Source of the DNA: Rubinisphaera italica
GTDB taxonomy: Bacteria; Planctomycetota; Planctomycetia; Planctomycetales; Planctomycetaceae
Reading direction: 5' to 3'
DNA length: 64,000 nt
Assembly: GCF_007859715.1 (NCBI RefSeq)
Contig: NZ_SJPG01000001.1
Location: forward strand, 5,400,001-5,464,000
Shown here piece by piece: positions 1 through 7,966 of this stretch. A model generated the notes under the pieces. The model had not been told where the DNA came from. It searched no databases and worked only from the letters and a program-made list of their open reading frames with translations. Position 1 is the first letter of the stretch. Each line of letters begins with the position of its first letter. The translations under genes and the position numbers were made by a program.

Positions 1-59
1 ACGGACGGGTGAATGAACCCGCTGCCCGAATTGGCTGCAGGTCTCATCTCTGGAGAGTG

Positions 60-134
60 GATCTGTCAGGAAACAATGGACCGTTATTTAAAAGGATGGC
101 CGACGTAATCGTCGGTGCATTTCGGGGATGTGAA
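60..134 (+). promoter_or_regulatory. Possible CsrA-autoregulatory leader of csrA
   Basis: The 75 bases before csrA hold four GGA triplets (69-71, 78-80, 94-96 and 126-128, the last inside the ribosome binding site) and a short perfect hairpin, CCGACG-TAAT-CGTCGG at 100-115. CsrA binds GGA, and csrA leaders are often self-regulated. That this one is regulated so is inference from motif spacing only. Confidence 0.3.
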
Positions 135-335
135 ATGCTGGTACTCAGTAGAAAACAGGACGAGAAAATTATCATCGGTGACAATATCTCTCTGATGGTG
201 ATCTCCATTCAGGGCGACAAAGTCCGACTTGGCATCGAAGCTCCTAAAAATGTGAGCATTCATCGCCAGGAAGTTTACGAAGCGATCAAACGTAAAGAGT
301 GTGAGACCGAAGAGGAATCGACGACAGACGTATAA
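135..335 (+). CDS. csrA: Carbon storage regulator CsrA
   Basis: This 66-residue protein is a post-transcriptional regulator that binds GGA motifs in mRNA leaders, usually blocking ribosome access. It begins [16 protein letters not shown] and contains [19 protein letters not shown], which is the family core including the RNA-contacting Leu4, Arg6 and the Arg near residue 44. Length matches the family (about 60-70 residues). The frame is open upstream to position 9, but the ATG at 135 is preferred because it starts the domain exactly and has GGGGA six bases upstream. The acidic tail after KRKECE is variable in the family. No flagellar neighbour is visible; the next gene, moaC, is on the other strand. 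Confidence 0.95.
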   Translation: MLVLSRKQDEKIIIGDNISLMVISIQGDKVRLGIEAPKNVSIHRQEVYEAIKRKECETEEESTTDV

Positions 336-455
336 GTATTGCGAATTGAAAGAGATCTGCAGGATCAACGATGGTAGACTTCAATGAATGAAGTCCTCAA
401 GACGACAAACGTTAAGCAGAAAGCTCGCTTGACGATTTGAAATCATAGAAAAGCG

Positions 456-507
456 TCCTGCAGGAGCAAACGAGGCAAACTTGAACAACAGTCGTCCATG
501 CGACTGC
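456..507 (+). repeat. Dispersed element of the AGGAGCAAA...CATGCGACTGC family (diverged copy)
   Basis: CTGCAGGAGCAAAC at 458-471 and CCATGCGACTGC at 496-507 match both ends of a roughly 55-bp element found again near 14674, 39979 (reverse), 45261 (reverse) and 57618. The middle is diverged. It lies between the convergent ends of csrA and moaC. Confidence 0.5.
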
Positions 508-536
508 CCATGGTCAAGCAGAATGCTTGTGAGACT

Positions 537-1022
537 TCACCCCGGAGTCTTTTCTTTCAAAAAGTGCCCACTGCGACCTCCCTGTTTTTCGATCAGTTGG
601 ACCTGACTGATCGTCATTTCCCGATCGACGGATTTGCACATATCGTAGATGGTTAACGCAGCCACTGTCACCGCAGTGAGCGCCTCCATTTCCACGCCCG
701 TTTTGGAAGTCACTGAAACGCAGGCTTCAATCCGAACACGATCCGGCTCGATTGCCTGTATGTCTACTGATGTGGACTCGAGTGGTAATGTGTGACAGAG
801 CGGGATAAGTTCAGCCGTTCTTTTGGTCGCCATGATCCCCGCCAGTCTAGCCACTTCAAAAACTTCGCCCTTACCGAATCCCTGCTCAAGGATTCGCTGT
901 AATGTCGCCGGCTGCATTTGCACATAACCCTCCGCCCGCGCCAAACGCTGCGTCACTGCTTTTGCACTCACATCGACCATGCGACTGGCTCCGGTCTCGT
1001 CGAAATGTGTGAAGTCGTTCAT
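537..1022 (-). CDS. moaC: Cyclic pyranopterin monophosphate synthase MoaC
   Basis: MoaC converts the MoaA product (3',8-cyclo-GTP) to cyclic pyranopterin monophosphate in molybdenum cofactor synthesis, in the cytoplasm. At 161 residues it has the family length. Diagnostic blocks are MVDVSAK near residue 15, [17 protein letters not shown] near 65-81, [11 protein letters not shown] near 108-118 and [12 protein letters not shown] near 125-136, which carry the active-site Lys, His and acidic residues. The start gives the usual short N-terminus before the [16 protein letters not shown] block; no strong ribosome binding site is seen. No other moa gene is in the window, so it is unlinked here. Clear family assignment. 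Confidence 0.96.
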   Translation of the reverse strand: MNDFTHFDETGASRMVDVSAKAVTQRLARAEGYVQMQPATLQRILEQGFGKGEVFEVARLAGIMATKRTAELIPLCHTLPLESTSVDIQAIEPDRVRIEACVSVTSKTGVEMEALTAVTVAALTIYDMCKSVDREMTISQVQLIEKQGGRSGHFLKEKTPG

Positions 1023-1045
1023 GGTGGTTTCTTTTTAGTTAATGG

Positions 1046-1108
1046 TTAATAGTCGTTAGTGAATAGTGGATTTCGAGATGCGATTAACTATTCACTAACG
1101 ACTATTAA
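1046..1108. repeat. 22-bp perfect inverted repeat between moaC and the GT39-like gene
   Basis: The arm at 1046-1067 (TTAATAGTCGTTAGTGAATA plus GT) is the exact reverse complement of 1087-1108, with a 19-base spacer. The right arm supplies the last codons (VNSR) and stop of the minus-strand GT39-like gene that ends at 1095. It could fold in RNA, but there is no T tract, so it is not a typical intrinsic terminator. It looks like two inverted copies of a short mobile repeat. Confidence 0.7.
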
Positions 1109-2813
1109 CTAAATACAGAGCCGCGATACGGGAGCCTTTGGAGAATCCCAATCCTCCGACGTCAATTGAAATAATGGCTTCCCGAGAGTGATCTCGAAAT
1201 TCTGCGGGAATATCTGAATAGCGGGAAAAGACGATGAGGTATTCGGGATTGGTTTCGGTTTCGTCTGCTGACCACGGTTTTAAAGTCCATTGTTTTTTGC
1301 GGATGATTGGTGTCTGTTTTCTGAGATCATCCAATTGGAACTGATGCAGGACGGGCATCACATGAATGGTTGCTCCGTCAGGGATTTTTTCTGCACAGTC
1401 TTCCCAAAACGAGCGTGTGAGACTGTCCTGCCAATAGGTCGCTTCAAAGCCAAGATATCTGGCATTGGCAGTGCCACCAGCCAGCAGGTTGTAGTAACTC
1501 AATTGATTGGGGTGTGTGCTGATGATCCCGATAGTCTGTAATATCAAAAGTAGTGCGGCAATGATGGCTGCTCGTTGAAATGAAAATCGATCTCGCATCC
1601 ACTGCCAGACGAGTTGGCCGCCACGTCCAATGAAAACGGCCCACAGAGGATAAGCCATCAGAAATAAGCGACTGCCATCATACACGGCTGTTGAGGTTGA
1701 AAAAAGCAGTAATGGAAAGGTCAGGCAGATCAGAACCAGTGCCAATCGTGCATCGGCACCTCGTTCGCGGAGAAATTGAATGAGCCCCGCACCTCCCAGC
1801 AGATGAAATCCGACTGGCACAGTCACCAGAAAGATGACCCAGGGATAATGCCAGGGGACTTCGGTATCCTGAAAAACCTGCCCCAGATACCAGACATTCA
1901 GATGCACTCGTTCGGTGGCGCTGCCGAGAAATTTGCTGAGGTTGCCCAGAGGATCGAGCCATAGCCAGGGCCAGCCGAGAAAGAAGACGAGATTTGCCAT
2001 GATTCCCCAACTCAACAGTGATGGAATTGACCGTCTACGTCCATACCAGAGTGCCCAGCCTATGATGCAGGGAATGATGAGAAAGCCCTGAATCTTGGTC
2101 AGCATCGCTAGCCCGAGATAGAGCCCCGGAATTAAACCGATTTTCCAGGTCCACTTGCGTAGATTCTCCTCGGTAATGCCTTTCGGGTTCGCATGAAAAT
2201 ATTTCGACCAGCTATTCGCGGTGCATAAGACGGCGAGTGTCACAAACAGATTCACACTCGATTCCAGCGAAGCCAAATGCGCATGTGCGAAGACCCGAGG
2301 CATCAGTAGCAATGCGAGCGCAGCAATCCATCCTGCAGATGGCCCAAACCATGTTCCCGCAGTTGCTCCGACGAGAAAGACGGTGAGCGCAAACAGACAC
2401 GCAGAACCGACCCTGGCAGCAGCAGTGACATCAATGGAGCCGGGATCTGTGGGAGGAAACATATTCCACCATAGGTGATGTGTGATTCCGAGAATCCAGC
2501 GACCGAGAGGCGGATGATCGGGCAGATACGGAATTTTTGCGGGATCGCCGTAGATGTCCTGAGCATTCGTCGGATCGAACATGAACAGCCCGTACTGACG
2601 AAAGACTTCAACTAGCAGAATCCCTTGCTGGACATTGAACGATTCATCAATCGTAATCCCCGGGCCCTCGGCTAATCGAGGATAACTTCCCCCGGGATCG
2701 ATGGTCAGGATGACAATCAATCCGGCCAGTAATCCGATAACGACGCCTCCCGACCAGTTCGAACCAAACAGGTGGCCCCAGCGAGAATGAGGTGTTGAAG
2801 ATTCTGCCGTCAT
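1095..2813 (-). CDS. GT39/ArnT-like polytopic glycosyltransferase
   Basis: A 572-residue integral membrane protein of the dolichyl-phosphate-mannose/ArnT-type (GT-C) superfamily, which transfers a sugar from a polyprenyl-phosphate donor on the outer face of the membrane. A membrane segment lies at about residues 24-41. It is followed by the first periplasmic loop with the family acidic motif (ITIDESFNVQQG, about 52-63) and DHPPLGRW (about 98-105), then roughly ten further hydrophobic helices. The acceptor and sugar cannot be read from sequence. The C-terminal residues VNSR and the stop lie inside an inverted repeat, so the tail may have been changed by repeat insertion. The next gene upstream (2891-4519) is another large membrane protein on the same strand. 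Confidence 0.75.
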   Translation of the reverse strand: MTAESSTPHSRWGHLFGSNWSGGVVIGLLAGLIVILTIDPGGSYPRLAEGPGITIDESFNVQQGILLVEVFRQYGLFMFDPTNAQDIYGDPAKIPYLPDHPPLGRWILGITHHLWWNMFPPTDPGSIDVTAAARVGSACLFALTVFLVGATAGTWFGPSAGWIAALALLLMPRVFAHAHLASLESSVNLFVTLAVLCTANSWSKYFHANPKGITEENLRKWTWKIGLIPGLYLGLAMLTKIQGFLIIPCIIGWALWYGRRRSIPSLLSWGIMANLVFFLGWPWLWLDPLGNLSKFLGSATERVHLNVWYLGQVFQDTEVPWHYPWVIFLVTVPVGFHLLGGAGLIQFLRERGADARLALVLICLTFPLLLFSTSTAVYDGSRLFLMAYPLWAVFIGRGGQLVWQWMRDRFSFQRAAIIAALLLILQTIGIISTHPNQLSYYNLLAGGTANARYLGFEATYWQDSLTRSFWEDCAEKIPDGATIHVMPVLHQFQLDDLRKQTPIIRKKQWTLKPWSADETETNPEYLIVFSRYSDIPAEFRDHSREAIISIDVGGLGFSKGSRIAALYLVNSR

Positions 2814-2890
2814 ACCGGAAATATTATTCTATTTTTTTGCATCTGCTGCGTGAGACAATATATGTGCAACCCAACTTACGGAATAAGTTG

Positions 2891-4519
2891 TCATTTCAAT
2901 GGAAATATTCGAAACGAACTATTGGCAAACACAGGCTCAATAGTAACAGCCCCTCTGTCTCTCGCAATAAAATATTCGGCCTGTGTCTCATGAGCCAATC
3001 TTGTTAAATCCTGTTCATCAATCATTTTGTCGGTATAACTTTCCACGCTCCAATTGTATTTGTAATTGAGCCTGCGATTCCATTCGAGAATTCCAGCAGC
3101 TTCCTGCGGGCAATCTTTATAGCAGACATACTCGGCTCGTTGGGCAAACCATTTGAAGGCCCAGGAATGTCGAGTGGTGACGATCAATGCGTCTTCCGGC
3201 GTGTTCTGTTGAATCCAGCTGCATAACTCAAGCCAATCCTGTCGCATTTGACTGGGCATTCTCGAAGAATTGCGATCTCCAAAAGGAAGAGTTACCGCCA
3301 CGATAAACAGGCTGATCGTTAGCGAGAAATTCAAATATGCTTGTCGTTTTATACTTCCGATATCCTGTACTGATTTTGCATTGAAGACAATCAAAACCTT
3401 CGTCAGAACAATGGCGAGTATCGCTGGGAGAAGTAAATCATACAGGCGAAACGGATAAAACTTTAACAGTTTCACTCGCCAGGTCAGCCCAGGCATATCG
3501 GGTGGTTCAACGAATCGCAATCCGACCAAAACACCAACAAAGGCAAATAGCATTGCGGCCAGCGCAACCCCAACGAGCAAACGCAGGGCTCTTGTTCCTG
3601 AGGTTTCAGTCTGATTATTCTTGCTCAGAAATCGATAACTGAACCACAAGATCGCTGTCATGACCAGATAAGCGGCATACCTCCACCACTCGAATTCCAT
3701 AGGATCGAGATGATGCTTGAGTCGACGGTAAACTTGAAGATAATCCCCTCCAAACTTTATTGAAGCAGGGGCATCATCCAGAATGACCATCAAAGCAGGC
3801 CACAATCCAGGCAGGCTTGTGATCAATAAACAAATCGCGGGGATCAGTGCTCGACGAGCCAGTGGCAATAACTTTGCGAGCTGAAATCGACTGGAGAAAA
3901 GGCCGTAAAAGAGCAATCCAAGCACCAGCCATAATCCGACCAGAGGGTGATAGGCAATCGATAGTCCGAAAAAGATTCCGGCTCGATTGGCTTGACCGTT
4001 TAGCAGAGCTCCTATTCCCCAGAAGCCAAAGCCATACGAGAACACCTTCGACTCGATGCCACCGATGACCCACTCGCCGGAAAAGTTGACGCTGGCCTGC
4101 ATCAGCAGAAACACAGCCAATGGCAGGTGAGCAGCGGCAACGCCTGGGAGTAGCGACCGAGCCATTTTGTTCCAGCCAATTGCAAATATCAGCAATCCAA
4201 AGCAGCGACTGATTAATGTCGCTACGTGTAGCGAGCAGATGTTCGTCAGCCACCCCATCGTCACATAAAAGAACAAATGCGGATTGGAAGAACTCAGAAA
4301 GAAGTCTCGATCACACCACTGAGGATTCCAGAAGTGTCTGGCTTTCGTCATATAATGCGGCTCATTCACAGCAGGAATGGGAGTCCGCACAAACGACCAG
4401 ACGAGCAACATTATCCATAATACAAGAATGCTGACAATCCATCCCGGTATCCGAGAGGAATGAGCATTCGCATCAGGAATAGAGTCTGTTTCAGAGGGAA
4501 TGGAATGAATTTGAGTCAT
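2891..4519 (-). CDS. DUF6798-like polytopic membrane protein
   Basis: A membrane protein of about 542 residues with some ten hydrophobic helices, starting at PGWIVSILVLWIMLL. Just after the first helix is the block NEPHYMTKARHFWNPQWCDRD, which I associate with the planctomycete DUF6798 family; its overall plan resembles GT-C glycosyltransferases. The soluble C-terminal part has a WIQQNTPEDALIVTTRHSWAFKW stretch typical of such extracytoplasmic tails. The frame is open to 4558, but ATG at 4519 is preferred because AGCAGG lies nine bases upstream; 4525 is an alternative. Function unknown; a role in surface glycan transfer is inference. Confidence 0.6.
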   Translation of the reverse strand: MTQIHSIPSETDSIPDANAHSSRIPGWIVSILVLWIMLLVWSFVRTPIPAVNEPHYMTKARHFWNPQWCDRDFFLSSSNPHLFFYVTMGWLTNICSLHVATLISRCFGLLIFAIGWNKMARSLLPGVAAAHLPLAVFLLMQASVNFSGEWVIGGIESKVFSYGFGFWGIGALLNGQANRAGIFFGLSIAYHPLVGLWLVLGLLFYGLFSSRFQLAKLLPLARRALIPAICLLITSLPGLWPALMVILDDAPASIKFGGDYLQVYRRLKHHLDPMEFEWWRYAAYLVMTAILWFSYRFLSKNNQTETSGTRALRLLVGVALAAMLFAFVGVLVGLRFVEPPDMPGLTWRVKLLKFYPFRLYDLLLPAILAIVLTKVLIVFNAKSVQDIGSIKRQAYLNFSLTISLFIVAVTLPFGDRNSSRMPSQMRQDWLELCSWIQQNTPEDALIVTTRHSWAFKWFAQRAEYVCYKDCPQEAAGILEWNRRLNYKYNWSVESYTDKMIDEQDLTRLAHETQAEYFIARDRGAVTIEPVFANSSFRIFPLK

Positions 4520-4624
4520 TGTCATAGACCTGCTTAGCTGTTGAGGTTTTAACAGCAATTTGAACAGGCTATCAAATTTGACATGATCACAAAATATTCC
4601 GCAGCAAAGATCGAAAGAACGAGA

Positions 4625-4804
4625 CTATTTCTTAGAAGTCTTCTTTTTTGCAGCCGCTTTTTTCTTGGTCGCCTTCTTGACGGCTTTCGGCTTTGAAGTT
4701 GCAGATTTCTTTGATTTTGGTTTTGACTTCTTATCGGAAAAGATCCGATCCCAGCCGTCTGAAAATTCCGGGGTTGCACCTGTTCTGACAATTGGGCCGC
4801 TCAT
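4625..4804 (-). CDS. Small lysine-rich planctomycete protein (MSGPIVRTG family)
   Basis: A 59-residue gene, found by reading the minus strand from 4804. It begins MSGPIVRTGATPEFSDGWDR and continues IFSDKKSKPKSK before a tail made almost only of Lys, Ala, Ser and Thr. AGGA lies about eight bases upstream of the ATG. I recognise the MSGPIVRTGxTPEFxxxWDxIF start as a small protein recurrent in planctomycetes, often left unannotated or misnamed. The tail resembles histone H1-like or DNA/RNA-binding tails, so nucleic acid binding is possible but unproven. Three in-frame blocks (conserved head, WDRIF, basic tail) argue that it is real rather than a chance frame. Confidence 0.75.
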   Translation of the reverse strand: MSGPIVRTGATPEFSDGWDRIFSDKKSKPKSKKSATSKPKAVKKATKKKAAAKKKTSKK

Positions 4805-5077
4805 ACAATCAATCCTGTTCGTTTTCAGTTATTCAATTTTAGCCGTGATTTGGCAATTCGAGTCGTTTCTTGCTGTGAGAAGAACTATTTCAACGTGTGG
4901 GCAATTTGTCAACCTTGTGAGCGCGGGTCGGATTCTGCACAATAGAGCAGTCTATTGTAAAACAATTTCATAAGAGAGCGTAGGCCAGACTGTGCCTGAC
5001 GAAATATGACGACCAATATTATTGTCGTTTTTTTTTGAACTGTTCAAAGCCCTCAAGGGGCATCGGCTAACATAACT

Positions 5078-5611
5078 ATGGATTTTCAAAATTTTGACGA
5101 TGAGATGTCTATGAAACGAGTCTGGAATTCGGTTCGCATTGCGCGTTCTGTTCCCTATTCGTTATTTACCTTCGGGGTTTCCGATCTGGAGTATTATCTG
5201 GTTTTGAAACCTCAGGCTGAGAATTCCCAGGTGAAAATTCGTAAAGGTGAAATTAAAATCACAAAACCATTGATCGTGAGACCGGGAGATGCCTCTCTCG
5301 AATTTCAGGATTTTTACGAGTCCGAAGAGAACGATTCGCTGGTTCAATTTCTGATGTCTCGAACAGCCGCCTTTTCCAATTTGAAGTTGACCAATCATGC
5401 CGGGAAAGAAGAGATTGTTAGTGATCAGGTTGAGGAAGTGGTGGATCGCCTGAATCAAAAGCTGGATCGGGAAGACGAGGATCGTATTGCGATCCTGGTT
5501 GCTCCGGAAGCGTTGGCAGGAGTTGCCTTGATTCGCTATGCCGCAGAGCGAATTATCTCCAGTGCCCCTGAAAACTTGACGGAGTTACGAGAAAAAGGCT
5601 TTCTGCCCTAA
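5078..5611 (+). CDS. Conserved hypothetical protein
   Basis: A 177-residue soluble protein with no signal peptide or membrane helix. I do not recognise a named domain. Visible features are an N-terminal block (MKRVWNSVRIARSVPYSLFTFGVSDLEYYLV), a central charged region around FQDFYESEENDSLVQFLMSRTAAFSNLKL, and an Ala/Ile-rich helical end (APEALAGVALIRYAAERIISSAPENLTELREKGFLP). Codon use looks like its neighbours. The start has no clear ribosome binding site but is the first ATG in a long clean frame. It may be a planctomycete-specific family; no function can be assigned. Confidence 0.65.
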   Translation: MDFQNFDDEMSMKRVWNSVRIARSVPYSLFTFGVSDLEYYLVLKPQAENSQVKIRKGEIKITKPLIVRPGDASLEFQDFYESEENDSLVQFLMSRTAAFSNLKLTNHAGKEEIVSDQVEEVVDRLNQKLDREDEDRIAILVAPEALAGVALIRYAAERIISSAPENLTELREKGFLP

Positions 5612-5639
5612 TCACAAAAATCTGACTGCGCATAAAAAA

Positions 5640-5663
5640 CCCGGACAACCAAAGTTGACCGGG
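5640..5663. other. GC-rich hairpin after the 5078-5611 gene
   Basis: CCCGGACAAC-CAAA-GTTGACCGGG forms a ten-pair stem with one mismatch just downstream of the hypothetical gene. An A tract (5634-5639) lies on its left side only, so it looks like an intrinsic terminator for minus-strand transcription, and only weakly like one for the plus strand. Confidence 0.35.
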
Positions 5664-5747
5664 CGGATGTGTGTTGATGGGGTCTAAAATCTCAGGCCCG
5701 CTAAAATATCCGAAAAACACACGGGTATGAATCAGGTTTAATTATCA

Positions 5748-5769
5748 TTGACAGAATTCAATTCGTCAA
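5748..5769. promoter_or_regulatory. Inverted repeat upstream of the G3E GTPase gene
   Basis: TTGACaGAATT-cAATTCGTCAA is a near-perfect palindrome in the AT-rich leader about 90 bases before the GTPase start. Metal-responsive repressors such as Zur often control G3E GTPase genes, but this sequence is not a recognised Zur box; operator function is inference. Confidence 0.3.
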
Positions 5770-5860
5770 TAGTGGTTGTTAAAAAGTTCATAGATTTGCA
5801 TAATTTCATATTCTTATCTTCTTAAGGGTGTTTGTTCAACTTACTTTGAAAGCGAAATCA

Positions 5861-6970
5861 ATGGCAAAGTCAATCCGGTACATCATGGTGGGAGGTTTTC
5901 TGGGAGCCGGTAAAACGACAACCCTGGCTCGGCTGGCGGGCATGTATCGCGAACAAGGCTTGAATGTGGGCATTGTGACAAACGATCAAGCCGACGATCT
6001 GGTCGATACCGGTTTGCTCCGCAGTCTTGGATTTAACGTCGAAGAAGTCGCGGGAGCCTGCTTTTGCTGCAGTTTCAACGAACTGATGGATCAGATGCAG
6101 AATCTGAGTGCCGACAAACGACCGGATGTCATCCTGGCCGAACCCGTCGGCAGCTGTACGGATCTGGTTGCAACCGTCATTCAACCTCTTAAGCATCTGT
6201 TCGAGCGGGAATTTGAGATCGCTCCTTATGCCGTCATTCTGAAACCGAGCCACGGCAAGAAGATTCTTTCCGCGACCTCTACAACCGGCTTTTCGCCGAA
6301 AGCCGAGTACATCCTGAAAAAGCAGCTGGAGGAAGCTGATCTGATTCTTATCAATCGATGTGATGAATTGAGCACAGCCGAAGCCGATGAACTTGAACAG
6401 CTGCTCGCTAAGAACTTTCCGGGCACACCTGTTCTTCGCGGCTCGGCAACTGAAGGAACTGGCTTTGAAGCAATTTCCGAGTTTCTCGATCAGCAGGGTG
6501 AGTTTGGTCGAAAAATTCTGGATATCGATTACGATGTCTACGCAGAAGGCGAAGCGGAACTAGGCTGGCTCAATTGCAGCGTGAGATTGAATGCAGAAAA
6601 TGAGTTCGATCTCGACAGATTTCTGGTCGACATCGTTGAGGGGATCCGTCAAGAATTGCTGTCCAACGGAGCCGAGCCTGCCCATCTGAAAACAATTGGC
6701 TTGTGGGAAGGATTCTTTGGCGTCGCGAATCTGATCAGCAGCGATACCGACGTTCGGCTTTCACTCCCTTCCCATCAAAAGGCGAAAGTGGCCGATATTG
6801 TCGTCAATGCGCGTGTCGCCTGCGACCCGGAACTGCTCGAACAGATCGTGAAAAAAGTACTCGACCATCAAGCCAGCCAAATCAATGCGGATCTGGAATA
6901 TCGTCAGTTACAAAGTTTTCGACCAGGGCGACCGGAGCCGACGCATCGATATGCGACTGCAAAGACCTAA
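5861..6970 (+). CDS. G3E-family GTPase (CobW/COG0523-like metal chaperone)
   Basis: A 369-residue P-loop GTPase of the G3E family, whose members insert or deliver metals (Zn, Co, Ni) to client proteins. The Walker A motif is [10 protein letters not shown] at residues 11-20. The family metal-binding CxCC motif is present as C67-F-C69-C70, within [28 protein letters not shown] follows at about 91-99 and the guanine-specificity region reads INRCDE. The start at 5861 is chosen because it begins the domain ([12 protein letters not shown]) and follows GAAAGCGAAATCA; the frame extends to 5828. The client is unknown. The C-terminal third diverges from classic CobW, as in COG0523 subgroups. Confidence 0.88.
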   Translation: MAKSIRYIMVGGFLGAGKTTTLARLAGMYREQGLNVGIVTNDQADDLVDTGLLRSLGFNVEEVAGACFCCSFNELMDQMQNLSADKRPDVILAEPVGSCTDLVATVIQPLKHLFEREFEIAPYAVILKPSHGKKILSATSTTGFSPKAEYILKKQLEEADLILINRCDELSTAEADELEQLLAKNFPGTPVLRGSATEGTGFEAISEFLDQQGEFGRKILDIDYDVYAEGEAELGWLNCSVRLNAENEFDLDRFLVDIVEGIRQELLSNGAEPAHLKTIGLWEGFFGVANLISSDTDVRLSLPSHQKAKVADIVVNARVACDPELLEQIVKKVLDHQASQINADLEYRQLQSFRPGRPEPTHRYATAKT

Positions 6971-7028
6971 TGGAAAAGTACATCTGAGAATATGATTGCT
7001 CCAGAATGTTGAAGAACAGACCGGCACC

Positions 7029-7940
7029 ATGAAACGTAAAGAGCAGTATCAACTCGACTTCCCGAAAGATCCATTTCTGGGTGGGGAAAATCTTTCTCCA
7101 CTCCAGTTGAAATTGAATGAGATTATTTTCGGTGTCGATACCTTTGCCGGTCGCCTCTTCGATATCGTACTTCTGGTCGCCATCATGATTTCCGTGATGA
7201 CCGTCATGCTGGAAAGCGTGCAAGACCTGCAAGTGCGCTACGGTCAGATCTTCTTATTGATCGAGTGGGTGCTCACAATCCTGTTCACCATCGAATATCT
7301 GGTGAGGCTCGGCTGTGTTTCGAAACCGTCGAAATATGCCTTCAGCTTTTATGGGATTGTCGATTTACTCTCGATCCTGCCGACATTTGTCGCGTTATTC
7401 CTCTCCGGATCAAAATCGTTACTTGTCATTCGAGCCTTGCGATTGTTGCGGGTCTTCCGCGTGCTTAAAGTCGCCCATTGCATGAAGGAAGCCAACCATC
7501 TCTGGATTGCCTTTCGAGCAACCCAAAGCAAAATCATGGTTTTTCTATTTGTCGTGATGACAATCATTCTGCTCATGGGCTCAGCCATGTACTTGATTGA
7601 AGGGCCGGCTCATGGATTCACGAGTATTCCGAAGAGTGTTTACTGGGCAATCGTGACCATGACGACAGTTGGCTATGGAGACATTGCCCCACAAACGATT
7701 CTCGGACAATCGCTCGCAGCGGTAGCGATGATTCTCGGCTACGGCATCATCATTGTGCCGACCGGTGTCTTTTCCGTCGAAATAGTAGCAGCCAGCAGGG
7801 CCGATAAACATCTCGATATGCCCTGTACCAATTGCGATCTTCATCAGCACGAAACTGATGCCATTTTCTGCAAGCACTGTGGAGAAAAATTACCACGAGC
7901 CGCCCGGAAGTTCGAGTTGAGTCAGCAAGAAGAAGCTTAG
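7029..7940 (+). CDS. Voltage-gated potassium channel with C-terminal zinc ribbon
   Basis: A 303-residue six-helix ion channel subunit. S1-S3 fall at about 43-125. The S4 voltage sensor reads VIRALRLLRVFRVLKV with Arg at 135, 138, 141 and 144. The pore has the K+ selectivity filter MTTVGYGD at 211-218 before the inner helix (to about 255). The cytoplasmic tail carries two CxxC pairs (C266/C269 and C281/C284), as in zinc ribbons. Such a ribbon at the end of a small Kv-type channel is recurrent in bacterial ion transporter family proteins. The frame is open to a TTG at 6996, but ATG 7029 removes a poorly conserved lead. It ends 26 bases from the convergent M24-like gene. Confidence 0.88.
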   Translation: MKRKEQYQLDFPKDPFLGGENLSPLQLKLNEIIFGVDTFAGRLFDIVLLVAIMISVMTVMLESVQDLQVRYGQIFLLIEWVLTILFTIEYLVRLGCVSKPSKYAFSFYGIVDLLSILPTFVALFLSGSKSLLVIRALRLLRVFRVLKVAHCMKEANHLWIAFRATQSKIMVFLFVVMTIILLMGSAMYLIEGPAHGFTSIPKSVYWAIVTMTTVGYGDIAPQTILGQSLAAVAMILGYGIIIVPTGVFSVEIVAASRADKHLDMPCTNCDLHQHETDAIFCKHCGEKLPRAARKFELSQQEEA

Positions 7941-7966
7941 GCGCAATTTACAATTGCACGATGGAA

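Noticed and set aside
4665..4973. Plus-strand frame overlapping the small basic protein
   Set aside because: Its Phe-rich start is the antisense of Lys codons in the 59-residue minus-strand gene, which has a ribosome binding site and a recognised N-terminal motif.
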